This document shows, piece after piece, positions 27,146 through 34,289 of a DNA stretch of 64,000 nt. Position 1 is the stretch's first letter, and every line of letters starts with the position of its first letter. The translations under genes and the position numbers were made by a program. The notes beneath the pieces were generated by a model. That model ran no database searches and was not told the DNA's origin. It saw only the letters and a list, made by a program, of their open reading frames with translations. This stretch comes from Parahoeflea olei (GTDB lineage Bacteria > Pseudomonadota > Alphaproteobacteria > Rhizobiales > Rhizobiaceae): NCBI RefSeq assembly GCF_001703635.1, contig NZ_LQZT01000042.1, positions 243,566-307,565 on the forward strand, read 5' to 3'.

Positions 27146-29355
27146 GCAATGAGATTTACACCGTAGACGTCGACACCGACGGCATCGCGCTGGTGACCTG
27201 GGACATGGCCGGCCGGTCGATGAACGTGTTCACCCAGGAGGCACTGGAGCAGCTCGACGCGCTGGTCGACCGCTTCATCGCCGACGACCAGGTCAAGGGC
27301 GTGGTCTTCACGTCCGGCAAGTCCAGCTTCTCCGGCGGCGCGGACCTGACCATGATGAAGACCATGCTGGCTTCCATGGCCGCGGAAAAGCGCACCAATC
27401 CGGACAATGCCCAGAAGCTGCTGTTCGACCTGGTTGGCAAGATGAGCTGGCTGTTCCGCAAGATCGAGACCGGCGGCAAGCCGTGGGTGTCGGCGATCAA
27501 CGGCGTGTGCATGGGCGGCGCGTTCGAGCTGTCGCTCGCCTGCCATGGCCGCGTGGTGGCGGATTCGCCCGCCGTCAAGCTGGCGCTGCCCGAGGTCAAG
27601 GTCGGCATCTTCCCGGGCGCCGGCGGCACCCAGCGCGTGCCGCGGCTCACCAATGCGCAGGATGCGCTGCAGATGATGACCACCGGCCAGTCGCTGACCC
27701 CGGCCCGCGCCAAGGCCATGGGCCTGGTGCACGAGGTGGTCGAGCCCAAGAAGCTGATTTCCGCAGCAAAGGCGATGATCAAGGGCGGGCTGTCGCCGGT
27801 GGCGCCGTGGGACGTCAAGGGCTTCAAGCTGCCGGGCGGGCAGATCTGGTCCGCCCAGGGCGCACAGCTCTGGCCCGCAGCGTCCGCGATCCTGCGCCGC
27901 GAGACGCAGGACAATTACCCCGCCGCCAAGGCGATCCTCAAGAGCGTGTTCGAGGGGCTGCAGGTGCCTTTCGACACGGGCCTCAGGATCGAGCAGCGTT
28001 ATTTCAGCCACATCCTGCAGACGCCGGAAGCGCAGTCGATGATCCGCTCGCTGTTCGTCTCGATGCAGGAACTCAACAAGGGCGCGCGCCGGCCCGAGGG
28101 GATCAAGCCCACCAAGTTCCGCAAGATCGGCGTCGTCGGCGCCGGTTTCATGGGCGCGGGCGTGGCCTATGTGACGGCCAAGGCCGGCATCCCGGTGGTG
28201 CTGATCGACCGCGACATGGAGGCTGCCGCCAAGGGCAAGGCCCATTCGGAAGACCTCGTCAAGAAAGGCATGCAGAAGGGCAAGACCACCAAGGAAGAGG
28301 GGGAGAAGCTTCTGTCTCTCATCACCCCCTCGGCCGACTATGCCGATCTGGCCGACGCGGACCTGGTGATCGAGGCCGTGTTCGAGGACCGTGACGTGAA
28401 GAAGGCGGTGACCGAGTCGATCGAGGCCCAGATCCGCCCCAACACGGTGTTCGCATCCAACACCTCGACGCTGCCGATCACCGGGCTTGCCAAGAACTCG
28501 AAGCGTCCGAAGAACTTCATCGGCATCCACTTCTTCTCGCCGGTCGACAAGATGATGCTGGTGGAGATCATTCTCGGCCGCAAGACCTCGGACAAGGCGC
28601 TGGCCGTGGCGCTCGACTATGTCGCCGCCATCAAGAAGACCCCGATCGTCGTCAACGACACCCGCGGCTTCTTCGTCAACCGCTGCGTACTGCGCTACAT
28701 GAACGAGAGCTACAACATGCTGGCCGAAGGCGTGCCGCCGGCGATGATCGAGAATGCCGCGAAGATGGCCGGAATGCCGGTCGGACCTCTGGCGCTCAAT
28801 GACGAAGTCGCCATCGACCTGTCGCTCAAGATCCTGCGCGCCACCGTTGCCGATCTCGGCGAGAAGGCGGTCGATCCGCGCCATCTCGCGCTGGTCGAGC
28901 GCATGGTCGAAAAGGAAGGCCGGCTCGGCCGCAAGAACGGTAAGGGCTTCTACGACTATCCGGCCAAGCCCGCCAAGAAGCACCTGTGGCCGGAACTCAA
29001 GACGCTCTACCCGCAGCAGGACCCGGCCAAGGTCGATGTGCAGGAGCTCAAGAACCGTTATCTCGCGGTGATCGCGCTCGAAGCCGTGCGCACGGTCGAG
29101 GAAGGCATCGTCACCGATCCGCGCGAGGCCGATCTCGGCACCATCCTCGGCTTCGGCTTCGCGCCCTATACCGGTGGGGCCTTGAGCTATATCGACACCA
29201 TGGGCGCCAAGGCCTTCGTCGAGATGTGCAAGGGGCTCGCGCGCAAATATGGCCGCCAGTTCCGCGCGCCCAAGCTGCTCGTCGAAATGGCGGAGAAGGG
29301 CGAGACCTTCTACGGCCGCTTCAATCCCTATGGCGAGGCCAAGGCCGCGGCTTGA
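27142..29355 (+). CDS. fadJ: Multifunctional enoyl-CoA hydratase / 3-hydroxyacyl-CoA dehydrogenase
   Basis: A 737-residue two-enzyme protein of the FadB/FadJ family. The N-terminal crotonase half has the oxyanion-hole segments SSFSGGADLTMM and NGVCMGGAFELSLAC and the Glu-containing LPEVKVGIFPGAGGTQR. The second half has the NAD-binding motif GVVGAGFMGAGVAY, the dehydrogenase catalytic His in IGIHFFSPVDKM and the NDTRGFFVNR signature. It carries out hydration and oxidation steps of beta-oxidation. It is the last gene of the operon, with a strong terminator 23 bases after its stop. FadB and FadJ cannot be separated by motif here; fadJ is used as the more usual name in this group. Confidence 0.95.
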   Translation: MSNEIYTVDVDTDGIALVTWDMAGRSMNVFTQEALEQLDALVDRFIADDQVKGVVFTSGKSSFSGGADLTMMKTMLASMAAEKRTNPDNAQKLLFDLVGKMSWLFRKIETGGKPWVSAINGVCMGGAFELSLACHGRVVADSPAVKLALPEVKVGIFPGAGGTQRVPRLTNAQDALQMMTTGQSLTPARAKAMGLVHEVVEPKKLISAAKAMIKGGLSPVAPWDVKGFKLPGGQIWSAQGAQLWPAASAILRRETQDNYPAAKAILKSVFEGLQVPFDTGLRIEQRYFSHILQTPEAQSMIRSLFVSMQELNKGARRPEGIKPTKFRKIGVVGAGFMGAGVAYVTAKAGIPVVLIDRDMEAAAKGKAHSEDLVKKGMQKGKTTKEEGEKLLSLITPSADYADLADADLVIEAVFEDRDVKKAVTESIEAQIRPNTVFASNTSTLPITGLAKNSKRPKNFIGIHFFSPVDKMMLVEIILGRKTSDKALAVALDYVAAIKKTPIVVNDTRGFFVNRCVLRYMNESYNMLAEGVPPAMIENAAKMAGMPVGPLALNDEVAIDLSLKILRATVADLGEKAVDPRHLALVERMVEKEGRLGRKNGKGFYDYPAKPAKKHLWPELKTLYPQQDPAKVDVQELKNRYLAVIALEAVRTVEEGIVTDPREADLGTILGFGFAPYTGGALSYIDTMGAKAFVEMCKGLARKYGRQFRAPKLLVEMAEKGETFYGRFNPYGEAKAAA

Positions 29356-29378
29356 CCGCAGCCCCAGCACAGCATGCG

Positions 29379-29409
29379 CAAACGGGCCTTCGGGCCCGTT
29401 TGTCGTTTC
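29379..29409 (+). terminator. Intrinsic terminator after fadJ
   Basis: A ten-pair perfect stem (CAAACGGGCC with GGCCCGTTTG) closed by the very stable TTCG tetraloop, followed by TCGTTTC. It ends the acyl-CoA operon. It touches the stop of the convergent methyltransferase gene and may also slow transcripts from that side. Confidence 0.85.
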
Positions 29410-30217
29410 AGGCCTTGCTCGCCGTCAGTGTGTAGCACAGCGGCAGCTGCGCGGCCTGATCGCGGTAGATGTCGTAATCGACCTCGCGGTTGGAATGGGG
29501 ATATTCCACGAGTTCCGTGATCCGCAGTCCCGCCCGGATGCAGCTTGTGACGATCTCGCCCATGGTGTGGAAATACCAGTAGGAGGGCGAGGCTTTCCCG
29601 GTCGCGGCGCCATCATAGACAATCTCCTCCTCGCCCACGATGGGCTCGGTGCGGAAATAGGATTCGCTCATCCGGAACGGATCTTCGGCGTGCGGTTCGA
29701 ACATTTCGAGCACCGGATGGGTCTCGTAGATCACCAGTGTGCCGCCGGGCGCGAGCAGCGAGGCTGCGACCTCGAAGAACGCCGCAAGGTCCGGCATCCA
29801 GTTGAGCACTCCGATGGTGATCAGCGCCAGATCGAAGCCGCCCTGGAGATCTTCGGGCAGATCGTAGACATTGGCGCGAAGCAGCCGGCAATGCCCGCCA
29901 TGGGGCGAGACCGCACGCAGCTCTTCCGCCTGGGCGATGAACCCGTCCGACTGGTCGATGCCGGTGGCTTCGGCGGCGCCGAGCGCCATCAGCGAGAGCA
30001 CTTCGCGGCCATTGTTGCAACAGATCTGCACCGCGCGCGTCCCCTTGACGCCGCTGCGCTCCAGCACCTGCGTGATCACCGGGTCGAAGGTCGAGAACCC
30101 GGGATCGGCGAAACCGCTGAGCTGGCGCTGCCAGTCCGCACTGTCGCGGTGCCGTGCGGCAGACGCATTCCAGGCCATCCGGTTGGCCGCGACGGCCACA
30201 TCTCTTTGCGTTGTCAT
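29408..30217 (-). CDS. Class I SAM-dependent methyltransferase
   Basis: A 269-residue methyltransferase. The SAM site is unusual but readable: AVQICCNNGREVLSLMALGA replaces the usual Asp-x-Gly-x-Gly loop with Cys-Cys-Asn-Asn-Gly, followed by the acidic GIDQSDGFI. Later motifs are DLALITIGVLNWMPDL and LLAPGGTLVIYETHP. The ATG at 30217 follows AGAAGACG; a much longer upstream frame is open but lacks family sequence. It is convergent with the acyl-CoA operon and divergent from the isomerase-like gene. The substrate is unknown. Confidence 0.88.
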   Translation of the reverse strand: MTTQRDVAVAANRMAWNASAARHRDSADWQRQLSGFADPGFSTFDPVITQVLERSGVKGTRAVQICCNNGREVLSLMALGAAEATGIDQSDGFIAQAEELRAVSPHGGHCRLLRANVYDLPEDLQGGFDLALITIGVLNWMPDLAAFFEVAASLLAPGGTLVIYETHPVLEMFEPHAEDPFRMSESYFRTEPIVGEEEIVYDGAATGKASPSYWYFHTMGEIVTSCIRAGLRITELVEYPHSNREVDYDIYRDQAAQLPLCYTLTASKA

Positions 30218-30404
30218 GTCGTCTTCTTTCGTGGTGATCGTGCTGGCCGCAAGCCATGCGCCAGCCCGGCGCGTCATACCGGCTACAGGGGCGAATCGGG
30301 TCGGGGCCCCACCATGCCCGGCGGACCAGCCCAGGACAAGGACGCGAAAATCCTTGCCGCCGCGCCCGGTCTTGTTCAATCTCGGCCCAGGGAGGATATG
30401 CCGG

Positions 30405-31004
30405 ATGGTCGAAATCGCCTATTATTTTCACTGCGCCTCACCGCATACCTATCTGGGCCACAACCGGATCTGCGACGTGGCCGAGCGCCACAAGGTCTCG
30501 CTCCGCTACAAGCCGGTCAACGCGGCCGACATCCACGACGCCTCGTGGACGGCCCATGCCGGGGCGCTGCCCACGACCCAGCCCGCAGCCCAGATTGCCG
30601 AACTCAAGCGGCTTGCCGCGCTGCGCGGGCTGACGTTCCACCCCTCGCCCAAGCACCGCCCGGTCAATTCCGGGCTTGCCGACCGGGTGATCATCGGGCT
30701 GGTGGAGTCGGAGCACGATCCGCGCTATTTCACCGGCAAGGTGCTTGCCGGCGCCTGGGCCCAGGACGACGCCATCGCCGACCAGGCGGTGCTGTCGTCC
30801 TATCTCTCCCAGGTCGGGCTCGATGCCCTGCCCGCGCTCGTGGACGCCAAGACCGAGCGGGCCGGCTCGATCCGCGACAGCAACACCCGCGACGCGCTCG
30901 CCGCCGGTGCGGTGACGGTCCCGGCCTATGTGCTCAATGGCGAGGTGTTCCTCGGCCAGGACAAGATCGAACGGCTCGAAGACATGCTCCGGTCACGCCG
31001 CTAG
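30405..31004 (+). CDS. 2-hydroxychromene-2-carboxylate isomerase family (DsbA-like) protein
   Basis: A 199-residue thioredoxin-fold protein of the HCCA isomerase/kappa GST group. The N-terminal YYFHCASPHTYLG holds the Ser-Pro that binds glutathione in the family, and the cis-Pro loop is GAVTVPAYVLNGEVFLGQD. In aromatic degradation such enzymes isomerise a ring-cleavage product with glutathione, but most genomic homologues have no known substrate. The ATG at 30405 follows GGGAGGA. No aromatic catabolic genes lie nearby, so the pathway is open. Confidence 0.88.
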   Translation: MVEIAYYFHCASPHTYLGHNRICDVAERHKVSLRYKPVNAADIHDASWTAHAGALPTTQPAAQIAELKRLAALRGLTFHPSPKHRPVNSGLADRVIIGLVESEHDPRYFTGKVLAGAWAQDDAIADQAVLSSYLSQVGLDALPALVDAKTERAGSIRDSNTRDALAAGAVTVPAYVLNGEVFLGQDKIERLEDMLRSRR

Positions 31005-31080
31005 CAGCCGCACCCGCAGCCGAAGCCGCAGCACCCCGCCCCCGCTGCGGCCGGCGCCCAAGGGAGTCTGTGGCCAAGCG

Positions 31081-31127
31081 AGGATATTTTTCCTATATGG
31101 CTTTACTCGACCCCTATAATTCCTGTA
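31081..31127 (+). promoter_or_regulatory. Candidate promoter and operator of the S24 regulator gene
   Basis: An AT-rich block in GC-rich surroundings. TATAAT, a perfect -10 element, lies at 31115-31120. An inverted repeat AGGA-N6-TCCT (31081-31094) covers the expected -35 area, and TTCCTATA (31090-31097) recurs as TTCCTGTA (31120-31127), 30 bases later. This would suit autoregulation by the downstream LexA-like protein; that is inference. No alphaproteobacterial LexA box (GTTC-N7-GTTC) was seen. Confidence 0.45.
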
Positions 31128-31196
31128 AAAAAGCCGGGTGCGGGTCCTGTGATCGCGTGCCCGCGCCCTGTCTCCCACCAGCGGGAAGTCTAGACC

Positions 31197-31868
31197 ATGC
31201 TCTCGCATGAACGCATATGGTCCGCGCTCGATGCGCTGGCCGAACGCCATGGGCTCACGCCCTCGGGGCTGGCGCGCCGCGCCGGGCTCGATTCCACCGC
31301 GTTCAACAAGTCCAAGCGCTGCGGGGCGGACGGCCGCGACCGCTGGCCCTCGACGGAATCGCTCGCCAAGGTGCTTGACGCCACCCAGTCCTCGCTCGAG
31401 GATTTCATGGCGCTGGTGCGCGGCGAGCGCCCGCAGGAGAGCGGCAGTTTTCCCGAAGGCGCGTTTCCCCCGCAATCCGGGTCGATTCCGCTGCTCGGTT
31501 TCGCCCAGGCCGGCTCGGGCGGGTTCTTCGACGATGGCGGCTTTCCGGCAGGACAGGGCTGGGACGTGGTGGATTTTCCCGCCCAGCCCTCGCAGCGGCC
31601 CGGGGTCTATGCGCTGGAGGTGCAGGGCGACAGCATGATGCCGCTCTATCGCGACGGCGATATCCTGGTTGTCGAGCCCGGCGCGCAGATCCGCCGCGGC
31701 GACCGGGTGGTGGTGCGCACGCGCGAGGGCGAGGTGATGGCCAAGGTCTTGAACCGCCAGAGCGCGAAGACAATCGAGCTGGTGTCGCTCAATCCCGAAC
31801 ACCCCAACCGCAGCTTCGAGCTGAGCGAGATCGACTGGATGGCGCGTATCATCTGGGCCAGCCAGTAG
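31197..31868 (+). CDS. LexA-like HTH / S24 peptidase-type transcriptional regulator
   Basis: A 223-residue repressor-like protein. The N-terminal helix-turn-helix covers about residues 5-70 (GLTPSGLARRAGLDSTAFNKS). The C-terminal S24 domain has the catalytic Ser in EVQGDSMMPLYRDGD and the Lys in REGEVMAKVL. An Ala-Gly pair in GFAQAGSGGFF, between the domains, fits the usual self-cleavage site. It differs from LexA in its DNA-binding domain, so it is closer to phage-type CI repressors kept as chromosomal regulators. Cleavage stimulated by RecA is possible, since all three residues needed are present. No phage genes surround it. Confidence 0.9.
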   Translation: MLSHERIWSALDALAERHGLTPSGLARRAGLDSTAFNKSKRCGADGRDRWPSTESLAKVLDATQSSLEDFMALVRGERPQESGSFPEGAFPPQSGSIPLLGFAQAGSGGFFDDGGFPAGQGWDVVDFPAQPSQRPGVYALEVQGDSMMPLYRDGDILVVEPGAQIRRGDRVVVRTREGEVMAKVLNRQSAKTIELVSLNPEHPNRSFELSEIDWMARIIWASQ

Positions 31869-31976
31869 CCCGCCCCACCGCGCGGCGATGCGGCGGATTG
31901 GCCCGCGCCGGGGCGCAAGGCTTGTGAAGCCGCATGCGACTTCCTATTGTCTGGCGATCGAACAGGAACACCGCCC

Positions 31977-32390
31977 ATGACTTCGCGCATCACACCCCAC
32001 GACGCCCTCATCTACCTGATGGTCACCATGTCGGCCGTCGACAAGGCGATGAACAACGCAGAGCTTGCCCGCATCGGCCGGCTCGTCACCTTCCTGCCGG
32101 TGTTCAACGGTTTCGACGAGGACCGGCTGATCGGGGTGACCCGCGCCGCCGCCGAACTGCTCAAGGGCCCCGAAGGGCTCGACATCATGCTCGAAGTTGT
32201 GCGTGACGCGCTGCCGCCGCGGCTCTACGACACCGCCTATGCCATCGCCGTCGAAATCGCCTCGGCCGATTACAACATCCAGCAGGAGGAAATCCGGCTT
32301 CTGCAGATGCTGCGCGACCGGCTGGGCCTCGACAAGCTGACCTGTGCCGCGCTCGAACGCGGCGCGATCGCGCGGTTCCGGAGCCTCTGA
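31977..32390 (+). CDS. TerB-like (tellurite resistance fold) protein
   Basis: A 137-residue all-helical protein. The run LMVTMSAVDKAMNNAELARI with Asp and Glu, and the second AVEIASADYNIQQEEIRLL, are the paired acidic motifs of the TerB fold, which binds a metal ion in characterised members. Such proteins are widespread outside tellurite-resistance operons and their role is unclear. The ATG at 31977 follows AGGAA; an upstream ATG at 31947 has no ribosome site. It stands between the S24 regulator and the sterol-desaturase-like gene, with separate gaps of over 100 bases. Confidence 0.85.
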   Translation: MTSRITPHDALIYLMVTMSAVDKAMNNAELARIGRLVTFLPVFNGFDEDRLIGVTRAAAELLKGPEGLDIMLEVVRDALPPRLYDTAYAIAVEIASADYNIQQEEIRLLQMLRDRLGLDKLTCAALERGAIARFRSL

Positions 32391-32526
32391 GCCCCCGGGC
32401 AGGATTTCGCGGCCCCTCCGGCCGGCGCCGCGGCGCTCCAACAGGCCGCGCTCACCAGATCGTGTGTCGCGCCCGGGGCCGAAGCATGGCATCACAGAGG
32501 CGAAACCTCGAATGGGAGAGGCGCCC

Positions 32527-33408
32527 ATGACGCTGTTCGGTCTCAGCGAACCGGTTGTCCGGCTGCTGGCCTTCTCGACGATCTTCCTCACGCTCGCGCT
32601 GATCGAGCTCGCGGCGCCGCGGCTTGAGCGCGAGGAAATGCGCGGTGCGCTCAAGACCCGGCGCTGGGTGACCAATCTCGCCATGGTGGTGCTTTCGTCG
32701 GTCGCGCTCAGGCTCGTGTTTCCGATGGCCGCGGTCGGCACCGCGCTCTGGGCGCAGTCGCAGGGGCTCGGCCTGTTTGCGCTCATCGATCTGCCGCCCT
32801 GGCTTGCCGGACTGATCGCCTTCGTGGTTCTCGATTTCGCCGTCTGGCTCGAACATGTGGCAAGCCACAAATGGCCCTGGCTGTGGCGCATCCACCGGAT
32901 GCACCATGCCGACACCGGCTTCGACCTCACCACCGCGCTCAGGTTCCATCCGCTCGAGATCGTGCTGTCGATGGTCTGGAAGGCGGCGGTGATCGTGGCC
33001 CTTGGCGCCTCGCCGGTGGCGGTGCTGGTGTTCGAGGTCGTGCTCAACGGGGCGGCGATGTTCAACCACGCCAATATCCGCCTGCCCCGCCGCGCCGACC
33101 GGATCCTCCGGCTGCTGATCGTCACCCCCGATATGCACCGGATCCATCACTCGACCGACCGGCGCGAGACCGACACCAATTACGGCTTCAACCTCGCGGT
33201 CTGGGACCGGCTGTTTGCGACCTATACCCCTGTGCCGCGGCGGGGCGAAACCGGCATCGAGATCGGCCTGTCGGACTGGCGCGACGGGCGCACCGCGCGG
33301 CTCGGCTGGGCACTCATGCTGCCATTCACCGCAGGCGGCGGTGCCGCAGGCACGGCCCCGAAGGTCAGTAAAGCCCGTTCGGGAACCAGCGCAGATAAAG
33401 CTCGGTGA
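32527..33408 (+). CDS. Sterol desaturase / fatty acid hydroxylase family protein
   Basis: A 293-residue integral membrane di-iron enzyme. The His boxes are HVASHK, HRMHHAD and HRIHHSTDRRETD, with an additional RFHP; four to five hydrophobic helices precede and surround them. Family members hydroxylate or desaturate lipids (sterols, hopanoids, fatty acids or carotenoids); the substrate cannot be told. The ATG at 32527 lies behind GGGAGAGG, preferred over an ATG 15 bases upstream. Its last 44 bases overlap the 3' end of the convergent binding-protein gene, and its C-terminal tail beyond the hydroxylase domain is low in complexity. Confidence 0.9.
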   Translation: MTLFGLSEPVVRLLAFSTIFLTLALIELAAPRLEREEMRGALKTRRWVTNLAMVVLSSVALRLVFPMAAVGTALWAQSQGLGLFALIDLPPWLAGLIAFVVLDFAVWLEHVASHKWPWLWRIHRMHHADTGFDLTTALRFHPLEIVLSMVWKAAVIVALGASPVAVLVFEVVLNGAAMFNHANIRLPRRADRILRLLIVTPDMHRIHHSTDRRETDTNYGFNLAVWDRLFATYTPVPRRGETGIEIGLSDWRDGRTARLGWALMLPFTAGGGAAGTAPKVSKARSGTSADKAR

Positions 33409-34246
33409 AACGGCCGTTGCGGTTGAGCGCGGCGATGGCGTGATCGAAGGCCGCCGTCAGCCCCTCGTTGCGCGGATCGACGGCGATCGCCAGCCCCTCG
33501 CCCAGATAGGTGCGGGAGAAATAGGGGCCGTCGAAAAAGCGGCAACAGCCCTCCGCCGCCTGGCTCGACAGCCAGAACGACACTTGCAGCCCGTCGCCGA
33601 AAACCGCGTCCACGGTGCCCGCCTTGAATGCGTCGAACAGCCAGTCGGCGCGGGCGAAGGTGACCGGCTTCACATCCGGAAACCAGGCACGCAACATGGC
33701 CTCGTGGGCGGTGCCCGCGCGCACGCCGACGCGGCGGCCTGCGAGCGCCGCGGCGCCCTCGGCTTCCAGGCCCTGATCCTTGCGCACGGCAAAGCGCGCC
33801 GGCAGCGCGAGATAGGGCCGCGTGAAGCGGTGGTCCTTGCGGCTCTCGGCGGTGATCGCCAGGCCCGAGATCAGCGCCTCGGCCTGGCCGGCGGCGAGCG
33901 CGCCCTCGAGTTCGGCCCAGGGCAGCGCCTGGATCTGGCATCGCGGCAGCACGTCGAGTTCGTCACAGATGGCGCGGGCGAGATCGATGTGGAACCCGGC
34001 GAGCTTGCCGGTCTGGTCGAGGAAGCTGAAGGGCGGGAAATCGACGCTGGCGACGAAACGGATGCGGCTTAGCGACTGCATGTCGGGCACGGCGATGCGC
34101 TCGCGCGGATCCATGTAGTTCGGGACAAGGATGTCGCTTGCGCGGGCCTGCGGCGCCGGTCCGCCCCAAACCAGCGCAAAAATGCAGGAAACCGCCCAAA
34201 GCCCCTTAAAATCCAGGGATGCAAAAAACCGCATTATAGCTACCAT
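33365..34246 (-). CDS. Periplasmic amino-acid-type substrate-binding protein
   Basis: A 293-residue family 3 solute-binding protein. A signal peptide ends near APQARASD, and the mature protein starts with a short extra segment before the fold begins at IRFVASVDFPPFSFLDQTG. Further signatures are GFHIDLARAICDEL, the domain-linking GRRVGVRAGTAHE and AVFGDGLQVSFWL. No permease or ATPase gene is next to it, so it is an orphan and may serve a transporter elsewhere or act as a sensor. The start is uncertain: ATG at 34246 is used; a TTG at 34267 and an ATG at 34234 are also in frame. Confidence 0.87.
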   Translation of the reverse strand: MVAIMRFFASLDFKGLWAVSCIFALVWGGPAPQARASDILVPNYMDPRERIAVPDMQSLSRIRFVASVDFPPFSFLDQTGKLAGFHIDLARAICDELDVLPRCQIQALPWAELEGALAAGQAEALISGLAITAESRKDHRFTRPYLALPARFAVRKDQGLEAEGAAALAGRRVGVRAGTAHEAMLRAWFPDVKPVTFARADWLFDAFKAGTVDAVFGDGLQVSFWLSSQAAEGCCRFFDGPYFSRTYLGEGLAIAVDPRNEGLTAAFDHAIAALNRNGRFTELYLRWFPNGLY

Positions 34247-34289
34247 AGATTTAACATCCCGGTTCAATTGTCATGTGTTTACCAGAGTC

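Noticed and set aside
27034..29370. A 778-codon open frame opposite fadJ
   Set aside because: Shadow of the multifunctional beta-oxidation gene; composition is typical of antisense translation.
31197..31868. S24 protein as the repressor of a resident prophage
   Set aside because: No phage structural, integrase or replication genes lie anywhere near it.
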